Assembly (NCBI RefSeq): GCF_042643245.1
Contig: NZ_JBHRSK010000004.1
Location: forward strand, 186,001-250,000
Length of the DNA: 64,000 bases
Source of the DNA: Acidimangrovimonas pyrenivorans
Lineage (GTDB): Bacteria; Pseudomonadota; Alphaproteobacteria; Rhodobacterales; Rhodobacteraceae
Direction: 5' to 3'
The number at the start of each line of letters is the position of its first letter. Positions within the stretch are counted from its first letter, which is position 1. A model generated the notes under the pieces. It made no database searches and had not been told where the DNA came from. It saw only the letters and a list, made by a program, of their open reading frames with translations. Made by a program: the position numbers and the translations under genes. Positions 7,076-15,391 of this stretch are shown in pieces.

Positions 7076-8178
7076 TGCTACGCCGCCTGCATAGTGAACA
7101 GCCCGAGAGCTTCGCCTTCACCCCGGCCAACCAGGCCTGGGCCGAGGCGCAGATGACCAAGTATCCGGAGGGCCGGCAGGCCAGCGCGATCATCCCGCTG
7201 CTGTGGCGCGCGCAGGAGCAGGAAGGCTGGCTGTCGAAGCCGGCGATCGAATATGTCGCCGACATGCTGGGCATGCCCTATATCCGGGCCCTGGAAGTCG
7301 CCACCTTCTACTTCATGTTCCAGCTGCAACCCGTTGGTTCCGTTGCGCATATCCAGGTCTGCGGCACCACGTCCTGCATGATCTGCGGCGCCGAGGACCT
7401 GATCGGCGTCTGCAAGGAGAAGATCGCGCCGAACCCGCATCAGCTGTCGGAAGACGGCAAGTTCAGCTGGGAAGAGGTCGAATGCCTGGGCGCCTGCGCC
7501 AACGCGCCGATGGCCCAGATCGGCAAGGACTACTACGAGGACCTGACCGCCGAGCGGCTGGGTGAGATCATCGACGAGCTTGCCGCCGGCAAGGTGCCGA
7601 CCCCGGGGCCGCAGAACGGCCGCTATGCCTCGGAACCGCTGGCCGGGCTGACCGCGCTGAAGGAATTCGAGAGCGGCCGGACCCAGTTCAACGCCTCGGT
7701 CGAGGCGGCGACGCGGATCGGCGACACGGTCAAGCGGATCGACGGCACCGAGGTGCCGCTGGTGACGCCGTGGCTGGGCAAGGGCGCCAAGACCGCCGCC
7801 AAGACCGCCGCCAAGCCGGCGGCCGAAAAGGCGGCCCCGAAAGCCGCGCCCAGGGCCGAGGCCAAGCCGGCGGACGCCGCGGCCGAGACCGCGACCAAGC
7901 CGGCGCTGCTGAGCGCGGCGCGCGAGGGCGGGCCGGACGACCTGAAGCGGATCAAGGGCGTCGGCCCCAAGCTCGAGGCGCTGCTGCACGAGATGGGCAT
8001 CTTCCATTTCGACCAGATCGCGGCCTGGACCGAGGCCGAGGTCGCCTGGGCCGACGAGAACCTCGTCGGCTTCAAGGGACGGGTATCGCGCGACGACTGG
8101 GTCGCGCAGGCGAAACTCCTTGCGGCGGGTGGCGAGACCGAGTTCTCCAAGCGCGTCGACAAGGGCGATGTGTATTGA
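7075..8178 (+). CDS. nuoE: NADH-quinone oxidoreductase subunit E with long C-terminal extension
   Basis: 367 residues against about 165-240 in most species. Residues 20-175 are the 24-kDa thioredoxin-like subunit, with the [2Fe-2S] cluster N1a ligands Cys96, Cys101, Cys137 and Cys141. Residues about 237-277 are a low-complexity Lys/Ala/Pro linker. Residues about 287-350 form an added domain containing DDLKRIKGVGPKLEALL, a helix-hairpin-helix-like motif also seen in other alphaproteobacterial proteins. NuoE pairs with NuoF in the NADH-oxidising module. The extension is characteristic of NuoE in this family as I recall it; its role is unknown. A TGATG overlap links it to the preceding gene. Confidence 0.95.
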   Translation: MLRRLHSEQPESFAFTPANQAWAEAQMTKYPEGRQASAIIPLLWRAQEQEGWLSKPAIEYVADMLGMPYIRALEVATFYFMFQLQPVGSVAHIQVCGTTSCMICGAEDLIGVCKEKIAPNPHQLSEDGKFSWEEVECLGACANAPMAQIGKDYYEDLTAERLGEIIDELAAGKVPTPGPQNGRYASEPLAGLTALKEFESGRTQFNASVEAATRIGDTVKRIDGTEVPLVTPWLGKGAKTAAKTAAKPAAEKAAPKAAPRAEAKPADAAAETATKPALLSAAREGGPDDLKRIKGVGPKLEALLHEMGIFHFDQIAAWTEAEVAWADENLVGFKGRVSRDDWVAQAKLLAAGGETEFSKRVDKGDVY

Positions 8179-8191
8179 GGCCTGACGGGGG

Positions 8192-8413
8192 ATGAAACCG
8201 GAGACCGACCCACAGGAAAAGGCCATGGCCGCGCAGGCGCGGCTGGCGGCGATCGTGATCGCCGTCACCATGGTGCTCTGGGTCGGGTTGAGCTGGATCG
8301 GCGGCAAGCTGGGCTGGGACCCGCGCTACGCCTTCCTGTTCGACTTCGCCGCGCTGGCGGCGTTCTTCTGGGCCCTGGTGGTGGTCTGGCGGGTCTGGCG
8401 CAAGCGCCAGTGA
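8192..8413 (+). CDS. DUF5337-family small membrane protein
   Basis: 73 residues with a short charged N-terminus and two membrane helices (about residues 19-37 and 46-66), ending in a basic VWRKRQ tail. The pattern RYAFLFDFAALAAFFWALVV matches what I remember of DUF5337, a Rhodobacteraceae family encoded between nuoE and nuoF. ATG at 8192, 14 bases after nuoE. No function is known. Its fixed position suggests an accessory part or assembly aid for complex I. Confidence 0.8.
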   Translation: MKPETDPQEKAMAAQARLAAIVIAVTMVLWVGLSWIGGKLGWDPRYAFLFDFAALAAFFWALVVVWRVWRKRQ

Positions 8414-8429
8414 AACAAGGGATGGACGG

Positions 8430-9725
8430 ATGCTGAAGGATCAGGATCGGATCTTCACGAACCTCTACGGGATGCATGACCGCACCCTTGCGGGGGCGAA
8501 GAAGCGCGGCCATTGGGACGGCACGGCGGGCATCATCGCCCGCGGCCGTGACAAGATCGTCGAGGAGATGAAGGCCAGCGGCCTGCGCGGCCGCGGCGGC
8601 GCCGGCTTCCCGACCGGTCTGAAATGGTCCTTCATGCCGAAGGAGAGCGACGGCCGGCCTTCCTATCTGGTGGTCAATGCCGACGAATCCGAGCCCGGCA
8701 CCTGCAAGGACCGCGAGATCATGCGCCACGATCCGCATACGCTGATCGAGGGCTGCCTGATCGCCTCCTTCGCCATGGGCGCCCACACCGCCTATATCTA
8801 CCTGCGCGGCGAATATATCCGCGAGCGCGAGGCGCTGCAGGCGGCGATCGACGAATGCTACGACGCCGGGTTGCTGGGCAAGAACGCCGCCGGCTCGGGC
8901 TGGGATTTCGATCTCTACCTGCATCACGGCGCCGGCGCCTATATCTGCGGCGAGGAGACCGCGCTGCTCGAAAGCCTCGAGGGCAAGAAGGGCATGCCGC
9001 GGATGAAGCCGCCGTTCCCGGCCGGCGCGGGCCTCTACGGCTGCCCGACCACGGTGAACAACGTCGAGAGCATCGCCGTCGTCCCGACCATCCTGCGCCG
9101 CGGCGCCGAGTGGTTCGCGGGCTTCGGCCGGCCGAACAATGCCGGCACCAAGATCTTCGCCGTCTCGGGCCACGTCAACAATCCCTGTGTCGTCGAGGAC
9201 GCGATGTCGATCTCGTTCGAGGAACTGATCGACAAGCATTGCGGCGGCATCCGCGGCGGCTGGGGCAACCTCAAGGCGGTGATCCCGGGCGGCTCGTCCG
9301 TGCCCTGCGTGCGCGGCGAGAAGATGAAGGACGCGGTGATGGACTTCGACGCCCTGCGCGAGGTCGGCTCGTCGCTCGGCACCGCCGCGGTGATCGTCAT
9401 GGACAACTCGACCGACATCATCAAGGCGATCTGGCGGCTGTCCAAGTTCTATAAGCACGAGAGCTGCGGCCAGTGCACCCCGTGCCGCGAGGGCACCGGC
9501 TGGATGATGCGGGTGATGGACCGGCTGGTGCGCGGCGAGGCCGAGATCGAAGAGATCGACATGCTGTTCGACGTCACCAAGCAGGTCGAGGGCCACACCA
9601 TCTGCGCCCTCGGCGACGCGGCGGCCTGGCCGATCCAGGGCCTGATCCGGAACTTCCGGGACGAAATCGAAGACCGCATCAAGGCTCAGAAGACGGGCCG
9701 GATCAGCGCGGTGGCGGCGGAATGA
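8430..9725 (+). CDS. nuoF: NADH-quinone oxidoreductase subunit F (NADH/FMN/N3)
   Basis: 431 residues. It binds NADH and FMN and starts electron flow through complex I. GRGGAGFPTGLKW at residues 54-66 is the glycine-rich FMN/NADH site. The [4Fe-4S] cluster N3 ligands are Cys346, Cys349 and Cys352 in SCGQCTPC, plus Cys392 in HTICALGD. The start at 8430 follows a GGGATGGACGG stretch. The 3' end contains a 14-base sequence (9708-9721) that occurs again at 9971-9984, just before nuoG (see findings). Confidence 0.97.
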   Translation: MLKDQDRIFTNLYGMHDRTLAGAKKRGHWDGTAGIIARGRDKIVEEMKASGLRGRGGAGFPTGLKWSFMPKESDGRPSYLVVNADESEPGTCKDREIMRHDPHTLIEGCLIASFAMGAHTAYIYLRGEYIREREALQAAIDECYDAGLLGKNAAGSGWDFDLYLHHGAGAYICGEETALLESLEGKKGMPRMKPPFPAGAGLYGCPTTVNNVESIAVVPTILRRGAEWFAGFGRPNNAGTKIFAVSGHVNNPCVVEDAMSISFEELIDKHCGGIRGGWGNLKAVIPGGSSVPCVRGEKMKDAVMDFDALREVGSSLGTAAVIVMDNSTDIIKAIWRLSKFYKHESCGQCTPCREGTGWMMRVMDRLVRGEAEIEEIDMLFDVTKQVEGHTICALGDAAAWPIQGLIRNFRDEIEDRIKAQKTGRISAVAAE

Positions 9726-9728
9726 TGG

Positions 9729-9938
9729 GTGGACGAGAAATGTCCATACTGCGGCGGCCGAGAGCCGAACAGGAGCCCGGAACCCGGGGAAGAGTTGCGA
9801 TGCGGCCACTGCGGCGAACCGATGGACGGGGAGGATACGAAAACCGTGTCCTTTCGCGTGTGGACCATCTTGGGGGCGATCGTGCTGTTCGCGGTGCTGC
9901 TCTCGATTCCGTTCGTTGCGGATCGGATGGGGCTGTAG
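9729..9938 (+). CDS. zinc-ribbon single-span membrane protein between nuoF and nuoG
   Basis: 69 residues from a GTG start 3 bases after the nuoF stop. Two CxxC knuckles (Cys5/Cys8 in CPYCGG and Cys25/Cys28 in CGHCGE) predict a small zinc ribbon on the cytoplasmic side, followed by one membrane helix at about residues 43-62. Base composition is visibly less G+C-rich than the flanking nuo genes, and a 14-base direct repeat brackets it. It may be a recent insertion into the operon. I know no named family for it. The initiation site is uncertain because no good ribosome site is visible. Confidence 0.62.
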   Translation: MDEKCPYCGGREPNRSPEPGEELRCGHCGEPMDGEDTKTVSFRVWTILGAIVLFAVLLSIPFVADRMGL

Positions 9939-9992
9939 TGACCGGAATGAAATCAATCGGCCACATGAACGCGGTGGCGGCGGAGTAAGATC

Positions 9993-12005
9993 ATGAGCGA
10001 CCTGAAGAAAATCGTCATCGACGGCCAGGAACTCGAGGTCGACGGCGCGATGACCATCATCCAGGCGGCCGAGCAGGCGGGGATCGAGATCCCGCGCTTC
10101 TGCTACCACGAGCGGCTGTCCATCGCCGGCAACTGCCGGATGTGCCTGGTCGAGGTCGTCGGCGGTCCGCCCAAGCCCGCTGCCTCCTGCGCGATGCAGG
10201 TGCGCGACCTGCGGCCGGGCAAGAACGGCGAGCCGCCGGTGGTCAAGACCAACAGCCCGATGGTCAAGAAGGCCCGCGAGGGGGTGATGGAGTTCCTGCT
10301 CATCAACCATCCGCTCGACTGCCCGATCTGCGACCAGGGCGGCGAATGCGACCTGCAGGACCAGGCGATGGCCTATGGTGTCGACTTCAGTCGCTACCGC
10401 GAGCCGAAGCGGGCGACCGAGGATCTCGATCTCGGCCCGCTGGTGGCGACGACGATGACGCGCTGCATCTCCTGCACCCGCTGCGTCCGCTTCACCACCG
10501 AGGTCGCCGGCATCACCCAGATGGGCCAGACCGGCCGCGGCGAGGATGCCGAGATCACCAGCTACCTGAACCAGACGCTGGACAGCAACCTGCAGGGCAA
10601 CATCATCGACCTCTGCCCGGTCGGCGCGCTGACCTCGAAGCCCTACGCCTTCACCGCCCGTCCCTGGGAGCTGCGCAAGACCGAGACCGTGGACGTGATG
10701 GACGCGCTCGGCTCGAACATCCGGGTCGACACCAAGGGCCGCGAGGTGATGCGGGTGCTGCCGCGCAACCATGACGGCGTCAACGAGGAGTGGATCAGCG
10801 ACAAGACCCGCTTCATCTGGGACGGGCTGCGCCGCCAGCGCCTCGACACGCCCTACATCCGCGAGAACGGCAAGCTGCGCAAGGCGAGCTGGCCCGAGGC
10901 GTTGTCCGCTGCCGCCAAGGCGCTGAAGGGCAGCAAGGTTGCCGGCCTGGTCGGCGATCTGGCCCCGACCGAGGCCGCCTTCGCGCTCAAGCAGCTGGTC
11001 GAGGGGCTGGGCGGCAACGTCGAATGCCGCACCGACGGCGCGCGGCTGCCGGCGGGCAACCGCTCGGCCTATGTCGGCACGGCGGCGATCGAGGATATCG
11101 ACGCGGCCCGGGCGATCTGGATCGTCGGCTCGAACCCGCGCGACGAGGCGCCGGTGCTGAACGCCCGCATCCGCAAGGCCTGGGCCAACGGCGCCGATGT
11201 CAGCCTGATCGGCGAGGCGGTCGACCTGACCTACGATTACAGCCATCTCGGCACCGACCGGGCGGCGCTGGTGAAAGCCGCCGCCGAGGCCGGCAAGCTG
11301 GACGTGCCGGGCGTGGTCATCGTCGGGCAGGGCGCCCTGAACGAGGCCGACGGCGAGGCGGTCCTGGCCCAGGCGATGAAACTGGCCGAGGCCACCGGCG
11401 CCGGGCTGCTGGTGCTGCACACCGCGGCGAGCCGGGTCGGCGCGATGGATGTCGGTGCCGTCACCGAGGGCGGCATGGCCGCCGCCATCGACGGGGCCGA
11501 GGTGATCTTCAATCTTGGCGCCGACGAGGTCGACATCGCCGCCGGACCGGTCGTGATCTACCAGGGCAGCCACGGCGACCGCGGCGCCCACCGCGCCGAC
11601 ATCATCCTGCCGGCCGCCGCCTATCCCGAGGAGAACGGCCTCTTCGTCAATACCGAGGGCCGGCCGCAGCTGGCCTTCCGCGCCGGCTTCCCGCCGGGCG
11701 AGGCGAAGGAGAACTGGGCGATCCTGCGGGCGCTGTCGGCCGAGCTCGGCGCGACCCAGCCCTGGGACAGCCTGGCCGAGCTGCGCCGCGAGATGGTCGC
11801 CGCGCATCCGCTGCTGTCCGGCATCGACGAGGTGGCGCAGAACGACTGGCAGCCGCTGGAGCTGCGCGAACCGGCCAAGGCCGACTTCCGCAACGCGGTG
11901 GGGGATTTCTACCTCACCAACCCGATCGCCCGCGCCTCGGCCCTGATGGCCGAGCTGTCGCGGCTGGCAGCGGCGCGCCAGGCGCCGCAGATCGCGGCGG
12001 AGTGA
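9993..12005 (+). CDS. nuoG: NADH-quinone oxidoreductase subunit G
   Basis: 670 residues, the 75-kDa subunit of the mitochondrial-like length. The N-terminal [2Fe-2S] ferredoxin domain has Cys37, Cys48, Cys51 and Cys66. It is followed by the His/Cys N5 motif (HPLDCPICDQGGECDLQD) and the N4 ligands (RCISCTRCVRF ... DLCPVGAL). The remainder is the degenerate molybdopterin-oxidoreductase domain. It carries electrons from NuoF toward NuoI. The extra N7 cluster motif of E. coli-type subunits is not apparent. The start ATG at 9993 follows GGAGTAAGATC. Confidence 0.97.
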   Translation: MSDLKKIVIDGQELEVDGAMTIIQAAEQAGIEIPRFCYHERLSIAGNCRMCLVEVVGGPPKPAASCAMQVRDLRPGKNGEPPVVKTNSPMVKKAREGVMEFLLINHPLDCPICDQGGECDLQDQAMAYGVDFSRYREPKRATEDLDLGPLVATTMTRCISCTRCVRFTTEVAGITQMGQTGRGEDAEITSYLNQTLDSNLQGNIIDLCPVGALTSKPYAFTARPWELRKTETVDVMDALGSNIRVDTKGREVMRVLPRNHDGVNEEWISDKTRFIWDGLRRQRLDTPYIRENGKLRKASWPEALSAAAKALKGSKVAGLVGDLAPTEAAFALKQLVEGLGGNVECRTDGARLPAGNRSAYVGTAAIEDIDAARAIWIVGSNPRDEAPVLNARIRKAWANGADVSLIGEAVDLTYDYSHLGTDRAALVKAAAEAGKLDVPGVVIVGQGALNEADGEAVLAQAMKLAEATGAGLLVLHTAASRVGAMDVGAVTEGGMAAAIDGAEVIFNLGADEVDIAAGPVVIYQGSHGDRGAHRADIILPAAAYPEENGLFVNTEGRPQLAFRAGFPPGEAKENWAILRALSAELGATQPWDSLAELRREMVAAHPLLSGIDEVAQNDWQPLELREPAKADFRNAVGDFYLTNPIARASALMAELSRLAAARQAPQIAAE

Positions 12006-12010
12006 GAGCG

Positions 12011-12412
12011 ATGGCGCGCGCCCAACCCATCGCGGCCGGCCTGACCGCCCTGGCGGTCATGGGCGGCTGCGCGGGCGGCGCCGAGGTTTCGAAGGGGTCG
12101 TTCAAGCCGGATTACCTGGGCATCGACACGGTGCTTCTGGACGGCAGCCTGGTGAATATCCGCGTCGCCATGAAGGGCGCGCGCGGTGACAAGGATGTGA
12201 TCGCCTATGCGCGTTGCGGGGCGGCTCAATATGCGTTGATCCGGGGCTTCGGATTTGCGCGCAACGTCCGCACGACGGTGGCGGAACGGGGTGGAATCTG
12301 GCGGGGCGATGCGGTTTACACCATCTCGCCTGCGCTGCCCAAGGGAGTCGACACGATCGACGCCGAAGTGACGGTGAGCGATTGCGGCGCCCAGGGCATA
12401 CCAACAGTTTAA
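12011..12412 (+). CDS. predicted lipoprotein encoded between nuoG and nuoH
   Basis: 133 residues, ATG 6 bases after the nuoG stop with GAGAGCG just before it. A short signal peptide ends in VMGGC, a slightly non-ideal lipobox with Cys20 as the lipidated residue. The mature part looks like a beta-rich soluble domain with three further cysteines (ARCGAA, SDCGAQ). I recognise no domain. Similar lipoproteins sit at this position in related nuo operons as far as I recall. The codon pattern toward the 3' end is less G+C-biased than nuoH. Confidence 0.7.
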   Translation: MARAQPIAAGLTALAVMGGCAGGAEVSKGSFKPDYLGIDTVLLDGSLVNIRVAMKGARGDKDVIAYARCGAAQYALIRGFGFARNVRTTVAERGGIWRGDAVYTISPALPKGVDTIDAEVTVSDCGAQGIPTV

Positions 12413-12439
12413 GGACGGGCGGTCTGAAGGTGAGGCAAG

Positions 12440-13477
12440 ATGGCTGAATTTCTGCAAACGGGACTGGGGACGGCGCTGCTGATCGCGCTGCAGGGCCTGC
12501 TGATCATCGCTTTCGTGATGATCTCCCTGCTGTTCCTCGTCTATGGCGACCGCAAGATCTGGGCCGCGGTCCAGATGCGCCGGGGGCCGAACGTCGTCGG
12601 CGCCTTCGGGTTGCTGCAATCGGTGGCCGACGCGCTGAAATACGTGGTCAAGGAGATCGTCGTGCCGGCCGGCGCCGACAAGCCGGTGTTCTTCCTCGCC
12701 CCGATGCTCAGCTTCGTGCTGGCGATCCTCGCCTGGGCGGTGATCCCCTTCGCCGACGGCTGGGTGCTCAGCGACATCAACGTCGCCATCCTGTTCGTCT
12801 TCGCCGTCTCCTCGCTCGAGGTCTACGGCGTGATCATGGGCGGCTGGGCCTCGAACTCGAAATACCCGTTCCTCGGCTCGCTGCGCTCGGCGGCGCAGAT
12901 GATCTCCTACGAGGTCTCGCTCGGCCTGATCATCATCGGCATCATCATCTCGACCGGCAGCATGAACTTCTCGGCCATCGTCGAGGCGCAGCGCGGCCAT
13001 CTCGGGCTGCTGAACTGGTACTGGCTGCCGCACCTGCCGATGGTGGTGCTGTTCTTCGTCTCGGCCCTGGCCGAGACCAACCGCCCGCCCTTCGACCTGC
13101 CGGAGGCGGAATCGGAGCTGGTCGCCGGCTTCATGGTCGAATACGCCTCGACCCCCTACCTGCTGTTCATGGCCGGCGAATACATCGCCATCTTCCTGAT
13201 GTGCGCGCTGATCTCGCTGCTGTTCTTCGGCGGCTGGCTGAGCCCGATCCCGGGCCTGCCCGACGGCGCGCTGTGGATGGTCGGCAAGATGGCGTTCTTC
13301 TTCTTCATGTTCGCCATGGTGAAGGCCATCGTGCCGCGCTACCGCTACGACCAGCTGATGCGGATCGGCTGGAAGGTGTTCCTGCCGCTGTCGCTGGGCT
13401 GGGTGGTGATCGTGTCGTTCCTGGCGAAATACGAAGTGCTCGGCGGCCTGTGGGCGCGCTGGACGATCGGAGGCTGA
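12440..13477 (+). CDS. nuoH: NADH-quinone oxidoreductase subunit H
   Basis: 345 residues with about eight membrane helices, the heel subunit of the membrane arm that contacts the quinone chamber. Conserved loops are present: YGDRKIWAAVQMRRGPN after helix 1, and ETNRPPFDLPEAESELVAGF, the signature acidic loop. Start ATG at 12440 follows AGGTGAGGCAAG. It is separated from nuoI by a single base. Confidence 0.97.
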   Translation: MAEFLQTGLGTALLIALQGLLIIAFVMISLLFLVYGDRKIWAAVQMRRGPNVVGAFGLLQSVADALKYVVKEIVVPAGADKPVFFLAPMLSFVLAILAWAVIPFADGWVLSDINVAILFVFAVSSLEVYGVIMGGWASNSKYPFLGSLRSAAQMISYEVSLGLIIIGIIISTGSMNFSAIVEAQRGHLGLLNWYWLPHLPMVVLFFVSALAETNRPPFDLPEAESELVAGFMVEYASTPYLLFMAGEYIAIFLMCALISLLFFGGWLSPIPGLPDGALWMVGKMAFFFFMFAMVKAIVPRYRYDQLMRIGWKVFLPLSLGWVVIVSFLAKYEVLGGLWARWTIGG

Positions 13478-13478
13478 G

Positions 13479-13970
13479 ATGGGCATCGATATCAACCGCG
13501 CCGTCAAGTATTTCTTCCTGGCGGATTTCATCAAGGGCTTCGGTCTGGGGATGCGCTACTTCTTCGCCCCCAAGGCGACGCTGAACTACCCGCACGAGAA
13601 GGGCCCGCTGTCGCCGCGTTTCCGCGGCGAGCACGCGCTGCGCCGCTATCCCAGCGGCGAGGAACGTTGCATCGCCTGCAAGCTGTGCGAGGCGATCTGC
13701 CCGGCCCAGGCGATCACCATCGACGCCGAGCCGCGCGACGACGGCAGCCGCCGGACCACGCGCTACGACATCGACATGACGAAATGCATCTATTGCGGCT
13801 TCTGCCAGGAGGCCTGCCCGGTCGATGCGATCGTCGAGGGGCCGAATTTCGAATTCTCGACCGAGACCCGGGAAGAGCTGTTCTACGACAAGCAGAAGCT
13901 GCTCGATAACGGCGAACGCTGGGAAGCCGAGATCGCCCGCAACCTGGAACTGGATGCGCCCTACCGATGA
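13479..13970 (+). CDS. nuoI: NADH-quinone oxidoreductase subunit I (N6a/N6b)
   Basis: 163 residues, an 8Fe ferredoxin-type subunit. Two CxxCxxCxxxC(P) motifs (Cys64/67/70/74 and Cys103/106/109/113) hold the two [4Fe-4S] clusters that relay electrons between NuoG and NuoB. The basic N-terminal amphipathic helix contacts the membrane arm. Its last 4 bases overlap the next gene (ATGA). Confidence 0.97.
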   Translation: MGIDINRAVKYFFLADFIKGFGLGMRYFFAPKATLNYPHEKGPLSPRFRGEHALRRYPSGEERCIACKLCEAICPAQAITIDAEPRDDGSRRTTRYDIDMTKCIYCGFCQEACPVDAIVEGPNFEFSTETREELFYDKQKLLDNGERWEAEIARNLELDAPYR

Positions 13971-14377
13971 ACGAGGAATTCACCAAACTGTTCCAGGCGA
14001 TGGTTGAGCAGGGCCAGGAGATGGTCCGCAACTTCAACCCTGCGCTCGAGAACATGCAGGTGAAGGGGTTCGAGAACTACTTTCCGACCATGTCCAAGGA
14101 CATGATGGAAATGTGGTTCGGCCGCACCTTCAACCGCGAGGGGCTGGACGCCAAGACGCGTCTGCTGGTCACGCTCGCGGCGCTGGTGGTGCTGGGATCG
14201 CAGGCCGAGCCGCAGATGCGGCTGACCATTCGCCACGCCGTCGCGGCGGGCGCGACCAAGCGGGAGATCGCGGAAGTGATCTACCAGATGAGCATGTTCG
14301 GCGGGATGCCCGCCATGACCAAGGCGCTGGAAATCGCCCAGAGCGTCTTTGACGAATCCGAGGAGGACAGCGAATGA
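13967..14377 (+). CDS. carboxymuconolactone decarboxylase (CMD)-family protein
   Basis: 136 residues. The C-terminal two thirds match the AhpD/CMD fold (LDAKTRLLVTLAALVVLGS ... MRLTIRHAVAAGATKREIAEVIYQM ... GGMPAMTKAL). The CxxC of peroxidase-type AhpD proteins is absent, so it belongs with the gamma-CMD group that lacks redox cysteines. It overlaps nuoI and nuoJ by 4 bases each (ATGA both times). CMD genes at this site are a recurrent feature of Rhodobacteraceae nuo operons as I recall. The substrate is unknown, and a metabolic decarboxylase role is not implied by context. Confidence 0.85.
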   Translation: MNEEFTKLFQAMVEQGQEMVRNFNPALENMQVKGFENYFPTMSKDMMEMWFGRTFNREGLDAKTRLLVTLAALVVLGSQAEPQMRLTIRHAVAAGATKREIAEVIYQMSMFGGMPAMTKALEIAQSVFDESEEDSE

Positions 14378-14988
14378 CTGTCGCGGCTTTCACCTTCTAC
14401 GTTTTCGCCATCACCGCGGTGGCGTCCGGGCTGTTCGTGACGATCTCGCGCAACCCGGTCCACTCGGTGCTGTGGCTGATCCTGGCCTTCCTGTCCTCGG
14501 CCGGCCTCTTCGTGCTGCTGGGGGCCGAGTTCGTGGCGATGCTGCTGATCATCGTCTATGTCGGCGCCGTCGCGGTGCTGTTCCTCTTCGTCGTCATGAT
14601 GCTCGATGTCGATTTCTCCGAGCTCAAGGCGGAGATGGCGAAATACATGCCGCTGGCGCTGCTGATCGGGGTCATCCTGCTGATGCAGTTCGGCATGCTC
14701 TACGGCAGCTGGGTCAGCGCCGACGGCGCCATGGGCTTGCGCAAGGCGGTCACGCCCGATCTGGCCCAGGTCCAGAACACCAGGGCGCTGGGGCTGCTGA
14801 TCTACGACAAGTACGTCTACCTGTTCATGGCCGCGGGCCTGATCCTGCTGGTCGCGATGATCGGTGCGATCGTGCTGACCCTGCGCCACCGCACCACCGT
14901 CAAGCGCCAGAACGTGCTGCAGCAGATGTGGCGCGATCCGGCCAAGGCGATGGAACTGAAGGACGTGAAGCCGGGGCAGGGGCTGTAA
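14374..14988 (+). CDS. nuoJ: NADH-quinone oxidoreductase subunit J
   Basis: 204 residues, five membrane helices, membrane-arm subunit. The third-helix segment with GAEFVAMLLIIVYVGAVAVLF carries the flexible pi-bulge region and the Glu/Tyr residues implicated in coupling quinone chemistry to proton pumping. It is translationally coupled to the CMD gene. 91 bases separate it from nuoK, the longest internal gap in this half of the operon; they contain a perfect 12-bp palindrome at 15022-15033. Confidence 0.96.
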   Translation: MTVAAFTFYVFAITAVASGLFVTISRNPVHSVLWLILAFLSSAGLFVLLGAEFVAMLLIIVYVGAVAVLFLFVVMMLDVDFSELKAEMAKYMPLALLIGVILLMQFGMLYGSWVSADGAMGLRKAVTPDLAQVQNTRALGLLIYDKYVYLFMAAGLILLVAMIGAIVLTLRHRTTVKRQNVLQQMWRDPAKAMELKDVKPGQGL

Positions 14989-15079
14989 GCCCCCCGCCAG
15001 GGACAAGAAATTGATGGGCTTCCGCCCGGGCGGGAGCGACAGGACGAAAGACAACGGGCAAGGGCCCGGAGGGACGCGA

Positions 15080-15385
15080 ATGATCGGATTGACACATTAC
15101 CTGGCGGTGGCGGCGGCTTTGTTCGTCATCGGCATCTTCGGCATCTTCCTCAACCGGAAGAACGTGATCGTCATCCTGATGTCGATCGAGCTGATGCTGC
15201 TGGCCGTGAACATCAACTTCATCGCCTTCTCCAGCGCCCTCGGCGACCTGGTCGGGCAGGTCTTCACCATGTTCGTCCTCACCGTCGCCGCGGCCGAGGC
15301 CGCCATCGGCCTCGCCATCCTCGTCTGCTTCTTCCGGGCGAAGGGCACCATCGACGTCGAAGACGTCAACGTCATGAAGGGGTAA
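15080..15385 (+). CDS. nuoK: NADH-quinone oxidoreductase subunit K
   Basis: 101 residues, exactly the usual NuoK length, when begun at ATG 15080 (ribosome site GGAGGGA at 15068-15074). The longer frame from 15011 adds 23 hydrophilic residues not found in the family. Three membrane helices carry the two buried glutamates typical of NuoK (in SIELMLLAVN and AAAEAAIGLA). It is homologous to MrpC antiporter subunits and is part of the proton path of the membrane arm. Confidence 0.96.
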   Translation: MIGLTHYLAVAAALFVIGIFGIFLNRKNVIVILMSIELMLLAVNINFIAFSSALGDLVGQVFTMFVLTVAAAEAAIGLAILVCFFRAKGTIDVEDVNVMKG

Positions 15386-15391
15386 GAGACC

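Noticed and set aside
8265..11807. 1180-codon open frame on the minus strand opposite nuoF-nuoG
   Set aside because: It is the antisense of highly conserved genes; in G+C-rich DNA such mirror frames are expected. Its translation is His/Asp/Arg/Gly-rich without domain character.
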